Notes under the pieces: generated by a model
Seen by the model: the letters and a program-made list of their open reading frames with translations, nothing else
Told to the model about the DNA's origin: nothing
Database searches by the model: none
Position numbers and translations under genes: made by a program
Origin: Planctomycetota bacterium
Lineage (GTDB): Bacteria; Planctomycetota; UBA1135; GCA-002686595
Length of the DNA: 45,790 nucleotides
NCBI GenBank assembly: GCA_027083445.1
Contig: JALWOP010000361.1
Location: 1-45,790 of the forward strand
Direction: 5' to 3'
Shown: positions 31,717 through 40,352 of the stretch, in pieces
How the letters are laid out: each line of letters opens with the position of its first letter
Numbering within the stretch: position 1 is the first letter of the stretch

Positions 31717-33933
31717 TCACTCGCCCAGGTAGGGGGCCAGGCGGGCGCGCAAGAGGTCCATGTCGACCCCTTCGTGGCCGGTTCTCTCGCCGGAGGCGTA
31801 GCCGAGGGCAGCCAGGGTCGCCGCGCCCTCGCCGCCCTCTGCGTGCTCATCCCGGAAGGAGGCGCGGGCGTTCTCGAGCCACTCGAGGAGTGCCCGCCCC
31901 AGACGGGCGACCCGCTCGGGCTCCCCGGCGGCCAGGTCGTGGGTGGCCAGGGGGTCGTGCTCGAGATCGAAGAGGGCCAGGGGCTCCTCGTGGGGGAGGT
32001 CGCGGGTGTAGCCGAGCTCCTTGGGGACGGCGAGGTTCACGACGAGCATCCAGCGACCGAAGGTGACCGAAACGGCGTGACCATCGCTGCCCAGGGCGAA
32101 ACGCGGCACGTCCCGGGGATCGGGCCGGTTCCAAAAGCGCGCCAGGTCCGTTCCTGCGAGTTCGGCTCCGCCCGGCTCCGCCAGACCCGCCAGCCCGGCC
32201 AGGGTGTGGGCCAGGTCGAGTTGGCGCACGGGGGCCTGGATGCGCCGCCCCTCTGGGACTCTCGGGCCGGCGAGAATCAGGGGCACGTGCAGCACGGCGG
32301 GGTAGACGCCGAGGTGATTCCAGAAGATGCCCTGCTCCCCCAGGGATTCGCCGTGGTCTGCGGTGAAGGCGATCCATCCGGCCCGAATGCGAGGGCGGTC
32401 GAGGAGGCGGGCCAGCCTCTGGTCGAGCAGGCCGACCTGGGCTCGGTAGAGGGCGCGTACCCAGGCGGCGTCCCGGATGCCCTCCAGGGGGCCGGGGGTC
32501 GGCCAGGGTGGCTCGGGCAAGGCGGGGTCGCGGGGGTCTCCGGAGCCATACTCGGCACGAGCCGCCTCTGGTGGCGGATCGTAGGGACGGTGGGCGTCGA
32601 AGAGGTGAACCCAGAGCAGGAGCGGATCGCCCTGGGCATCCCCCAGCCAGCGCTCCACCATGGCGAGGGTCGCCGTCGAGGGTTGCTCGCGGCTCTCGTC
32701 GGGGTAGGCGAAGCGATCGAATCCCTGCCCCAGGCCGGACCAGGGATCGTTCATGTGTTTGGCACTGGTGGCGGCGAAGGTGCGATAGCCCGCCTCGGCG
32801 AAACGGTCCGCCAGGGTGTAGGCCTCCTCGGAGAGGCGCATCTGATTGTCGATCACCCCCGTCTGGGCAGGATCGAGGCCGGTCATCAGGGCGTCGTGGG
32901 AGGGCAGGGTGTTGTTCGAGCTGGAGAAGCAGTTCTCGAAGAGCACTCCCCGTGCGGCGAGGGCGTCGAGCCTGGGAGTCAGTCCACCTCCGAGGGCATC
33001 GGCGCGGTGGGTGTCCGAGGAGATGAGCAGGACGGTGGGAGCGGCCCGGCCAGCCGGCAGGAAAAGCGGTTGTTCGAGGGAGGCGAGGGGGGCGCCCTCC
33101 AGGGTGAAACGCACCTTGCACGGCCCTCCGGGGAGGGGGAGCCGATAGCCGTGCCAGGGCGGTGAACCGCCCGCGGGGAGCGCTGCGGTGAGCCGCTCCT
33201 CTCCACCCACGACGACCCGCACCCGACCCCCCCCCTCCATGCGCGGCGGGGGACCCAGGGCGAAGCAGAGTTCCCCCCCTCGGCGTCCCCCGTCGACAGA
33301 GAGGGTGATCGGCGCATTCGCGGAGAGTCCCACTCCCCGGCGCGCCTCGCCCTCCAGATCGATCAGCCGCGGGGGTTCCCCCGGCAGGGGCAGCCAGTGC
33401 TCGGGGGCTCGCTCGAGCAGGCTGACCGAGAGGAGGGACCAGTCGAGTTCCTCCTGCTCCTTGCCGCTGGGGTTGGCGATCAGCACCAGGGAGTCGAAGG
33501 GTGAGGGGGCCTTCTCCGCGGCGCGCAGATCGAACTCGAAGCGGTAGCGCTCACCCGCGTAGGCGTGGCGGAAGTCGGGACTGCCGACCCCGGCCCCCTC
33601 GCTTCCGACCCCGACGCGCAGGGTCATGTCCCGCCGGCAGCGCAGCTCGACGCGCATCAGGTTGAAGCTGCCGGGGGAAAACCGGCCGGCGAGGGTGACT
33701 TCGTGCCGCTTGCCCCCCCGCAGGTTCAGGATCGCTCCATCCTCTTCTCGCGAGAGCTCGCTCGTGGGAGCGTCGCTGCTCCAAGCCGCGCTCGCGTCGT
33801 AGCTGGAGACGATGCGGTCCGGAGGTGGCACGGGGCCCTCGCACGAGAGGGCCGGACGCACGGGGCGGGGGGGAGCGGCTGGGGAGCCGGCTCCGCAGGC
33901 CGCGAGTAGGGGGAGCAGAAGCAGGGCGCGCAA
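31717..33933 (-). CDS. Sulfatase/alkaline-phosphatase-superfamily lipoprotein
   Basis: This 738-residue protein starts with a lipoprotein signal (RALLLLPLLAAC, C13 after TTG). About 260 residues of probable beta-sandwich precede the catalytic domain (about 298-680). There, ISSDTHRADAL supplies D307, NNTLPSH gives T342 at the usual nucleophile place, and FTADHGESLGEQG gives D526-H527. Sulfatases carry Cys or Ser in C/S-x-P-S-R, matured to formylglycine; here it is T-L-P-S-H. That resembles phosphatase or phosphotransferase members, so sulfatase activity is doubtful. The only start that fits the signal is TTG 33933, since no ATG or GTG lies near. It is convergent with the SRPBCC gene and divergent from the histidine phosphatase. 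Confidence 0.8.
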   Translation of the reverse strand: MRALLLLPLLAACGAGSPAAPPRPVRPALSCEGPVPPPDRIVSSYDASAAWSSDAPTSELSREEDGAILNLRGGKRHEVTLAGRFSPGSFNLMRVELRCRRDMTLRVGVGSEGAGVGSPDFRHAYAGERYRFEFDLRAAEKAPSPFDSLVLIANPSGKEQEELDWSLLSVSLLERAPEHWLPLPGEPPRLIDLEGEARRGVGLSANAPITLSVDGGRRGGELCFALGPPPRMEGGGRVRVVVGGEERLTAALPAGGSPPWHGYRLPLPGGPCKVRFTLEGAPLASLEQPLFLPAGRAAPTVLLISSDTHRADALGGGLTPRLDALAARGVLFENCFSSSNNTLPSHDALMTGLDPAQTGVIDNQMRLSEEAYTLADRFAEAGYRTFAATSAKHMNDPWSGLGQGFDRFAYPDESREQPSTATLAMVERWLGDAQGDPLLLWVHLFDAHRPYDPPPEAARAEYGSGDPRDPALPEPPWPTPGPLEGIRDAAWVRALYRAQVGLLDQRLARLLDRPRIRAGWIAFTADHGESLGEQGIFWNHLGVYPAVLHVPLILAGPRVPEGRRIQAPVRQLDLAHTLAGLAGLAEPGGAELAGTDLARFWNRPDPRDVPRFALGSDGHAVSVTFGRWMLVVNLAVPKELGYTRDLPHEEPLALFDLEHDPLATHDLAAGEPERVARLGRALLEWLENARASFRDEHAEGGEGAATLAALGYASGERTGHEGVDMDLLRARLAPYLGE

Positions 33934-33996
33934 GGCTCCGCAATGATGGGTCGGGGGGGATGTCCCCGCCAGGGGTGGGAGCGTACCTTCGTGGGC

Positions 33997-34554
33997 ATGA
34001 ACCGCCGGCTCTTCCTCCCCTTGACCCTCGTCCCCTTCCTGTGGTCCTCCCTCGGCCGATCCCACCTCCAGGAGGTGCAGCCGCGAGAACCCGTCACGGT
34101 CATTCTCCTGCGTCACGCCGAGGTGGAGACCGAGGCCGGGGTCAAGATCCTCAGTGAGAAGGGCCGGGAGCGGGCCTTGGCCGTGGCGCGCCTCCTGGAC
34201 AATGCCGGCGTGACTCACCTTTTCTCTTCGGGGGCCGTGCGCACCCGCCAGACCTTGGAGCCCCTGGCCCGCGCCAAGGGGCTCGAAATCCAGTCCGTGC
34301 CTGCCAAGGAGCTCGACCGCCAGGTTGCGCTCCTCGAGGCGCTGCCCCCCGGGTCCGTGGCGGTGGTCGCGGGGCATTCGAATACCGTTCCGGCCATGGT
34401 GTCGGCCCTGGGTGGGGGCACCGTCACCGGCCTCACCGATTCGCCCTATGGACCCCTCATCGCGGAGGATGTTCACGACCGGGTTTTCCTGCTCACCCTG
34501 CCCGGAGTGAAGGGAGCGGCGGTCAAGACCGTCGAGCTCAAGCTGGGGAGGTAG
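33997..34554 (+). CDS. Exported histidine phosphatase family protein
   Basis: This 185-residue protein has an N-terminal signal peptide (MNRRLFLPLTLVPFLW) and a SixA/phosphoglycerate-mutase-like domain. The phosphohistidine site is R39-H40 in VILLRHAEVET, the second catalytic His is in GHSNTVP (H127), and RTRQT (about 92-96) holds the conserved Arg. It would remove phosphate from small molecules or proteins outside the cytoplasm, but the substrate is unknown. An upstream in-frame ATG at 33943 would bury the signal peptide, so ATG 33997 is preferred. It is divergent from the sulfatase-like gene (63-base gap) and convergent with the tricorn-like protease. Confidence 0.85.
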   Translation: MNRRLFLPLTLVPFLWSSLGRSHLQEVQPREPVTVILLRHAEVETEAGVKILSEKGRERALAVARLLDNAGVTHLFSSGAVRTRQTLEPLARAKGLEIQSVPAKELDRQVALLEALPPGSVAVVAGHSNTVPAMVSALGGGTVTGLTDSPYGPLIAEDVHDRVFLLTLPGVKGAAVKTVELKLGR

Positions 34555-34559
34555 GACGC

Positions 34560-34585
34560 TGCGGTCGGCAGGGAGGCGGACCGCA
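34560..34585. terminator. Hairpin between the convergent phosphatase and tricorn-like genes
   Basis: TGCGGTC (34560-34566) pairs with GACCGCA (34579-34585) around a 12-base loop, 6 bases after the phosphatase stop and 37 bases before the tricorn-like stop on the other strand. There is no T-tract. Confidence 0.4.
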
Positions 34586-34621
34586 ATGCTCCGACCTGCC
34601 CCCCGCCGGACCCTTCCGCCG

Positions 34622-37600
34622 CTACTTGTCTTCTTCCTCGATCCCCGCTCCGCTGCGGTCGCGGTAGGGGGGGCGTTTCGGGGTGGGGTCGCTCCACTCG
34701 GCCAGCTCGGCTTGGAGCTCGGCGATGGCGGCATCGAGCTGGGGATCGGCGCCTCCGAGCATCTTGGCCGGGTCGTCGAGAACCTCGATATCGGGTTCGA
34801 CGCCGTGACCTTCGATGCCCCAGGTCCCGTCGAGCTCATAAAAGGCGAAGGTGGGCACGGAGACGCTGCCTCCGTCGATCAGGCTCGGGTTGCCCGAGAT
34901 GCCGACGAGCCCCCCCCAGGTGCGCGTCCCGATCAGTTTGCCGAGACCGGCCTGGCGGAAGTAGTAGGGGAAGGCATCACCACCCGAGCCGGCTGCGTAG
35001 TTGATCAGCATCACCTTGGGGCCGCGGTGGGCGACGGGGGGCCAGAGCCAGTCCTCGCCCGAGCGCGTGGCCCAGGCATTGGTCGTCTTGCGGGAGAGCA
35101 GCTCGATGAAGCGCGTGGGGATCTGACCGCCCGAGTTCCAGCGTTCATCGACGATCAGGGCATCCTTGTGGTACTGGCCCATGAACTGCCGTACGAGTTC
35201 GTTCTGGCCGCCGATGCCGGTGGAGGGGACGTGAATGTAGCCCACCCGGCCGCCCGAATGCTCATCGACGTAGGCACGCTTGGCTGCGACCCAGTCCCGG
35301 TAGCGCAGGTTGCGTTCACTGGAGAGGGGGACGACGACCACCTCTCGCTCGCTCCCATCCCGTGAGGGGGCTTGGCAGAGGAGCAGACTCGTGGCGCGAC
35401 CGGCAGTGCCGATCAGTGCAGCGTGGATGCTGAGCGTGGGATCCACATCGACCCCGTTGACCGCCAGCAGCCAGTCCCCCTCGTGCACGTCGAGACCCGG
35501 TGCGGCCAGAGGAGAACGGGCGTCGGTGTCATAGGAGCTGCCCAAGATGTGAGCGATGCGGTAGGCGCCCTGCTCCAGGGACCAGTCGCAGCCGAGTAGA
35601 CCGACGCGTGCGGCAGGTCCAGGGGGGTGGGGGTCATCCTCGGAAGAGCCGCGGTTGTAGGCGTGACCGACGTTGAGCTCGGCGATCATCTCACCGATGA
35701 GGAAGGTGACGTCGGCGCGCGAAGTGGCATCGGGTAGGGCGGCCAGAGCACGGTCGCGCACGCCCTCCCAGTCGACGCCGTGCATACCCGGGTCGTAGAA
35801 CCAATCCCGGTAGATGCGGTAGACGTCCCGGATGAGCTGCGGCCACTCCTGCCTCGGGTCGAAGGTTCCGGCCACGCCCTTCATCGAGATGAGGTTCACC
35901 TCCTGGCCCGGTGCGGGATCGACGAAGGCCCAGCCCCGGCCCCTGGAGATCAAGAGTTTCTTGCCGTCCGGGGTTACCTGGAAAGCATTCGTATCGAGGA
36001 GGGTGCTCTCCTTCTTCTTTTTCAGGTCGAACTGGCACAGGTGTGTGCTGCCCGACTGGGGATGGCGCAGGTAGAGGATCTTGCCTTCGATTGCGGCCAG
36101 GTCCGACAGACCGCCGCTTTCCACCGGCAGGGCGATGGCACGGGCCTCGAAGCCCTCGGTCTCGATGACGAGGGGCTCGCTCTCCACACTCTTCTTCTCT
36201 TCTTCGGCCGGTTTCTCGGTGGCCGGTTCCTTCGAGGTCGACGCCTCGGCTGCAATCGGTTCCTCGTCGTTCTCGGCCAGGAAGGGATTCTCCACGTCGC
36301 CGCGCAGGGGAACGGCGATCAGGTTGGCGACGCGGTCGTAGATCCAGGTCGAATCGAGCTCGGAATAGGTGGGTGAGAAGGTCCGGTCGGAGATGAAGTA
36401 GAGCCACGATCCTGCGGGGTCGAACGCGGGGCTGGAGTCGTTGAACATGCCCGAGGTGACCTCGTAGTGCTGCCTGGAAGGGAGACTGTAGAGCTGGATG
36501 GCGTTGTTGCGGCTCTGCGAGTGGCGCTGGCTCCAGGTGATCCAGTTGGAATCGGCGGACCAGTCGACCTCTAGGGGACCGTAGGAGGGATTGACCGAGA
36601 CCCGGATCAGCTCGTGGGTTTCGAGGTCGTGCAGATAGAGTTCGCCGCTCTGCAGGCTGAAGGCCAGTTTCTTCGAATCGGGAGACCACTGGACGGCGTA
36701 CTTCCAGCCGGGTCCCAGGGTGGTCAAGCGCTGCTCACCATGCTCGTCGCAACCTTCGAAGGGTTCTCCATCGGAGCGGCGCAGGTAGAGCTCGTACTCG
36801 CCGCTGCGGTCGGACCAGTAGGCGATCCAGGTTCCGTCGGGGCTCCAGGAAGGGTCTCGTTCGGCGGTCCCACTCGAGTGGGTCAGGTTGCGCACGAACC
36901 CGTGCTCGGCAGGGACGGTGAAGATCTCGCCGCGGGCTTCCACCACGACGCGCTTGGCCTTGGGACCGGGCCGGACACTGGCGATCGACCCGGAGAGGTC
37001 CCGGTAGCGGGGCCGCAGGAAGGGGCGATCCATGGGAATCTCGACCGGCACCGGGACGACCTTTCCGCTCGCGAACTCATAGCGCTGGAGCTTGCCCCTC
37101 CACTCGAAGACCACATCATCGGGGCCGATCGAGGGAAAGCGCAGGCCGGACTGTTCCAGGTGGGTGAGCTGGCGGGTCTCGCCGCTGTCGAGGTTCCAGG
37201 CGTAGAGGTTGGCGATCCCGGCGGGGCCGCGGTCGGAGAGGAAGACCAGGTCACGCCCGTGCCACATGGGGGCAGCGTCGGTTCCGGGGTCGTCGGTCAC
37301 GCGGCGCGAGGTATGGTCGCGCAGGTTGAAGAGCCAGATGTCCTGGGCCATGCCGCCCCGATAGCGGTTCCAGGTACGCCACTCGCGACTGATCGGAGTG
37401 TAGGCCACCCACTCCCCGCTGGGATCGACGGTGGCGAAGGTGCCGTAGCTCATCGGCAGCGCGTCGGGCATGCCTCCGTCGAGATCGACCTGGAAGACCT
37501 TGGGTGCGCGTTGAATGCCGGAGGTCTCGCTCGAAAAGTAGAGCAGGTGCTCGCCGTCGGGAGTCCAACCCGAAAGCACCTCGCGGCCGGGGTGGAAGGT

Positions 37601-37924
37601 GACGCGCCGCGGCAGACCGCCCTCCAGGGACAGGACGTAGAGGTCACTCGAACCGTCATAGCTCCCCATGAAGGCGACCATCCGTCCATCCGGCGAGAAG
37701 CGCGGCAGAACTTCGTTGCCCGGGGCCGAGGTCAGGCGACGTGCGGTGCCACCGGTCTTGGCTACGAGCCAGAGATCGCCGTCATAGCGGAAGACGATCG
37801 AGTCCGCGCTGACGTCTGGATAGCGCAGGAGCAGAGCGTCGGGACGGGTCTGGCCGGAGGCGCCGGCAGCGCCGAAGAGAGCGGCCAGAAGGGTTGCGAG
37901 GAGGGGGAGGTGTCGCGGGTGCAT
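34622..37924 (-). CDS. Tricorn-like protease (S41 family), exported
   Basis: This protein has about 1100 residues, close to archaeal tricorn (about 1070). After a signal peptide (LPLLATLLAALFGAAGASG) come WD40-like propeller repeats with the PD40 pattern (RFSPDGRMVAFMGS, SWSPDGTWIAYWSDRSGEYE, QWSPDSKKLAFSL). An acidic, Lys-rich insert (about 545-580), a PDZ-like domain and the S41 core follow. The catalytic Ser is S980 in NYAAGSGGDAFPYYF, with DERWNSGGQ before it. Tricorn cuts oligopeptides to di- and tripeptides; this exported form probably degrades peptides in the periplasm. The upstream in-frame start would add nine residues before the signal peptide, so ATG 37924 is preferred. Confidence 0.9.
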   Translation of the reverse strand: MHPRHLPLLATLLAALFGAAGASGQTRPDALLLRYPDVSADSIVFRYDGDLWLVAKTGGTARRLTSAPGNEVLPRFSPDGRMVAFMGSYDGSSDLYVLSLEGGLPRRVTFHPGREVLSGWTPDGEHLLYFSSETSGIQRAPKVFQVDLDGGMPDALPMSYGTFATVDPSGEWVAYTPISREWRTWNRYRGGMAQDIWLFNLRDHTSRRVTDDPGTDAAPMWHGRDLVFLSDRGPAGIANLYAWNLDSGETRQLTHLEQSGLRFPSIGPDDVVFEWRGKLQRYEFASGKVVPVPVEIPMDRPFLRPRYRDLSGSIASVRPGPKAKRVVVEARGEIFTVPAEHGFVRNLTHSSGTAERDPSWSPDGTWIAYWSDRSGEYELYLRRSDGEPFEGCDEHGEQRLTTLGPGWKYAVQWSPDSKKLAFSLQSGELYLHDLETHELIRVSVNPSYGPLEVDWSADSNWITWSQRHSQSRNNAIQLYSLPSRQHYEVTSGMFNDSSPAFDPAGSWLYFISDRTFSPTYSELDSTWIYDRVANLIAVPLRGDVENPFLAENDEEPIAAEASTSKEPATEKPAEEEKKSVESEPLVIETEGFEARAIALPVESGGLSDLAAIEGKILYLRHPQSGSTHLCQFDLKKKKESTLLDTNAFQVTPDGKKLLISRGRGWAFVDPAPGQEVNLISMKGVAGTFDPRQEWPQLIRDVYRIYRDWFYDPGMHGVDWEGVRDRALAALPDATSRADVTFLIGEMIAELNVGHAYNRGSSEDDPHPPGPAARVGLLGCDWSLEQGAYRIAHILGSSYDTDARSPLAAPGLDVHEGDWLLAVNGVDVDPTLSIHAALIGTAGRATSLLLCQAPSRDGSEREVVVVPLSSERNLRYRDWVAAKRAYVDEHSGGRVGYIHVPSTGIGGQNELVRQFMGQYHKDALIVDERWNSGGQIPTRFIELLSRKTTNAWATRSGEDWLWPPVAHRGPKVMLINYAAGSGGDAFPYYFRQAGLGKLIGTRTWGGLVGISGNPSLIDGGSVSVPTFAFYELDGTWGIEGHGVEPDIEVLDDPAKMLGGADPQLDAAIAELQAELAEWSDPTPKRPPYRDRSGAGIEEEDK

Positions 37925-38191
37925 GTTCGAGGATGTGGGGCTGGACGGCACTCTTCGACCGAATCGGCCATTCGAGTGAGTTCACATCCTAGAGGCGTGC
38001 CGGGAGCCTTGGGTCAAGGCAACGCAAGCCTTGCGCCGGCGAGTCGCCAGTCCCCGAGATGCGGCGCCCCTGACCCCCACGGTGACGGACACTCGACCCT
38101 GGCCGAGACGGTCTCTCCTTTTGGGAGATTCGCCGGCACGGGTGGTCGGTGCGACGGGGCGGCCAATCCACTCGCGCCCTCGGGTCGCGGG

Positions 38192-38953
38192 CTAGTCGCT
38201 CTGGCTGGCCATCAGCTCGGCTGAGAAGGCCGCGATCTCACCGGCCCGGCGCTCGACGTAGTCGAGCAGGCTGGGAGGTGCGTCGAACTCGAAGGCCAGG
38301 CTGACGAACTCTCGTAGGCCCAGCCGGCGCTTGGAGACGATGCGTGTGGGACCCTCCAGAGTTCCCCGGACACCGGGGAGTTCCAAGGCGACTTGGACAC
38401 TCGTTCCCTCTTTGATCGAGGCAGATGAGACCAGGTCCAGGGCGACGCACAGACCCGACTGGGACAGATCGTGCAGGAGACCCCGGGGCTTATGGCCCGC
38501 CTGACGCAGGCGCACGAGGATGTCCTGGCCGAACTCGGGACGTACGCGCACGTGGCGCCTGCGGTTGAAGAAGCGGCCCAGGCTGTCCTCCATCTGTGCA
38601 TAGAGGCTACCGAGGTGCAAGAAGCCCAACCCGCAGCGCTGACCCTTGGCCCCGGGCTCGAGGTGTTCCACTCGGGCGGGAGTGTCGATGCTCCACGTGC
38701 CATCGTCCTTGCGCAGCTCCAGGGAGACCACCTCCCCCTTTTCGAGCCGTGGGTCGACGTTCGAGGGCAGCTCGACTCCGATACCCTCCAGGTTCATGTC
38801 GCAGACCTGGATTTGGATCGGTGCCCCTCCCTCGCGGATCATCTGCGCCTGCAAGCTCCCCGGCTTGACGGGGGCGCGGTACAGGTGGCGATGGTCGCAG
38901 GGGGCAGAGGCGGGAGCTTGGGGGACGTTCTTTTTTTTGCGGCGAAACAGCAT
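38192..38953 (-). CDS. Protein with two PilZ domains
   Basis: This protein has 253 residues. The first PilZ-like domain has RHLYR (R22, R26) and D52-x-N54-x-x-G57 in DMNLEGIGV. The second has RRRHVRVR (about 131-138) and D162-x-S164-x-x-G167 in DLSQSGLCV, the full RxxxR plus DxSxxG signature that binds cyclic di-GMP. The first has Asn in place of Ser and may be a YcgR-N-like partner domain. PilZ proteins adjust motility, exopolysaccharide synthesis or secretion in response to c-di-GMP. ATG 38953 is followed after five codons by an A8 run (T8 at 38931-38938 on the plus strand) encoding three Lys. A longer form would extend upstream through unrelated sequence. Confidence 0.83.
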   Translation of the reverse strand: MLFRRKKKNVPQAPASAPCDHRHLYRAPVKPGSLQAQMIREGGAPIQIQVCDMNLEGIGVELPSNVDPRLEKGEVVSLELRKDDGTWSIDTPARVEHLEPGAKGQRCGLGFLHLGSLYAQMEDSLGRFFNRRRHVRVRPEFGQDILVRLRQAGHKPRGLLHDLSQSGLCVALDLVSSASIKEGTSVQVALELPGVRGTLEGPTRIVSKRRLGLREFVSLAFEFDAPPSLLDYVERRAGEIAAFSAELMASQSD

Positions 38954-39015
38954 GACATCTGAGGGGCGGCCAGCGGAGGGGCGCGTTGCCTCATCGACCC
39001 CCTGCCGGAGTCGCC

Positions 39016-39046
39016 TTGAATCCCCAGCCGGGACATGCGCTAGATT
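39016..39046 (+). promoter_or_regulatory. Possible promoter for the arylsulfotransferase-like gene
   Basis: TTGAAT (39016-39021) and TAGATT (39041-39046) resemble sigma-70 boxes with a 19-base spacer, longer than ideal. The ATG lies 7 bases after the second box, so transcription from here would give a leaderless or nearly leaderless mRNA. No Shine-Dalgarno sequence precedes the gene, which fits. Confidence 0.3.
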
Positions 39047-39053
39047 GAGTGGG

Positions 39054-40286
39054 ATGCTCTGGATCGTCTGGCTGTCGGCCCTCCTGCTCGCCGGCTGCGG
39101 CAGGGGCGGGAAGGGTGGCGAAGCCTCCCTCGAAGAACGGCTCAATGCCCAGCCCGGGTTCTGGTATGAGGCCCCGGAGGCATCCGAGTCGGGGGAACGC
39201 TCACCTGCCTTGGACGGGCTGGGCTACGCGGACGGCTATCAAGTCGCGGAGGGGGAAACCGGCGTCCTCCTCGAGCGTCCGGGCCGCGAGGAGGGGGTCA
39301 ACCTCTACTGCTCCGGTCATGCTCCCGAGGCCCTCCTGATCGACGAGGGTGGGCGAGTTCTCCACCGCTGGAGCTATCCCTTCGAGCGCCTGACCGGTGC
39401 GCCGCCCATGGAGCACTCCAGCCAGGATGCCTGGCGCAGAGTCCGACTCCTACCTGACGGCTCTCTCCTGGCGATCCATGACGGCCTGTGTCTGATCAAG
39501 CTGGATCGGGATTCGAAGCTAGAGTGGGTCTTCCCCGGGCACACCCACCACGACCTGCGCGTGCTTCCCGACGGTCGGATCCTGACTCTGACGCGCAAGC
39601 GCGAACGGCGCCCCGATCTCAACGCCCAGGAGGATCTCGTCGTCGATTCCATTGCGCTACTCACCCCGGAGGGCCGGCTCGAGCGGGAGGTATCGGTCGT
39701 CGATTGTCTGCTGCGGTCATCGTGGAGCCGACGTATGCACGAGGCCGCGCGCCGCGCAGGGGACTGCCTGCACACCAACTCGGTACGCTGGCTCGATGGG
39801 AGCTTGGTGGGGGAGAACCCCCTCTTTCGGGCGGGGCGGGTCCTGGTCTGCCTACGGGAGTTGAACGCCGTGGGCGTGGTCGATCTCGAGCAGCGGCGTT
39901 TCATCTGGTGGCATGAAGGAGCTTGGGGAGCTCCCCACGACCCGACCCTGCTCCCGGGAAGACAGCTGCTCATCTTCGACAACATGGGACACCAGGGATA
40001 CAGCCGTGCCCAACAGATCGACCTCCTGACGGGGCGCGAAACCTGGAGCTTTGGGGGAGATCCCCCCGAGGCTTTCTTCTCGGTCTTCTGCGGGACGGCC
40101 ACCCGGCTCTCGGGGGGCAATACCCTGATCACCGAGAGCACGGCCGGCCGGGCGTACGAGGTCACTCCCAGCGGTGAGATCGTCTGGGCCTTCGCGTCAC
40201 CCCACCGGGCCGGGTCTCGCAATGAGCTGGTGGCGGTCCTCTTCGAGGTCACTCGCTTGCCGTGGCCGAGCTGGCTCGAGCGGTGA
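39054..40286 (+). CDS. Arylsulfotransferase (ASST)-like lipoprotein
   Basis: This 410-residue protein starts with a lipoprotein signal (WLSALLLAGC, C15). The body is a beta-propeller typical of the arylsulfotransferase family: GHTHHDLRVLPDGRILTL, then CLHTNSVRWLDGS, PHDPTLLPGRQLLIFDNMG, GNTLITESTAGRAYEV and GEIVWAF. ASST enzymes move sulfate between phenolic esters in the periplasm, but many planctomycete homologues are uncharacterised propellers. The His of THHD and of LHTN are the probable active-site residues by analogy. It stands alone, divergent from the PilZ gene and 66 bases before the coiled-coil gene. Confidence 0.82.
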   Translation: MLWIVWLSALLLAGCGRGGKGGEASLEERLNAQPGFWYEAPEASESGERSPALDGLGYADGYQVAEGETGVLLERPGREEGVNLYCSGHAPEALLIDEGGRVLHRWSYPFERLTGAPPMEHSSQDAWRRVRLLPDGSLLAIHDGLCLIKLDRDSKLEWVFPGHTHHDLRVLPDGRILTLTRKRERRPDLNAQEDLVVDSIALLTPEGRLEREVSVVDCLLRSSWSRRMHEAARRAGDCLHTNSVRWLDGSLVGENPLFRAGRVLVCLRELNAVGVVDLEQRRFIWWHEGAWGAPHDPTLLPGRQLLIFDNMGHQGYSRAQQIDLLTGRETWSFGGDPPEAFFSVFCGTATRLSGGNTLITESTAGRAYEVTPSGEIVWAFASPHRAGSRNELVAVLFEVTRLPWPSWLER

Positions 40287-40352
40287 GAGTCGAGGTCGGG
40301 AGGGCGTTTGGCATTCGCTCACCCCCCGGGAGCGGGATAGGTTTGGATTGCC

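Noticed and set aside
31774-33165. A 463-codon plus-strand frame opposite the sulfatase-like gene
   Set aside because: No family resemblance; the minus-strand gene carries all superfamily motifs.
37925-38191. Gap between the tricorn-like start and the PilZ stop as a possible small gene or RNA
   Set aside because: Only a weak 5-bp stem around 38114-38128 is visible and short frames there lack a credible start and composition. Nothing could be supported.
36614-38224. A 536-codon plus-strand frame opposite the tricorn-like protease and beyond
   Set aside because: Compositional artefact; it runs through the promoter side of the protease and into the PilZ gene's end.
38192-38953. Direct regulation of the polysaccharide cluster by the PilZ protein
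   Set aside because: It is plausible biologically, but the gene lies 9 kb from the cluster with unrelated genes between, so it is not claimed as part of the system.
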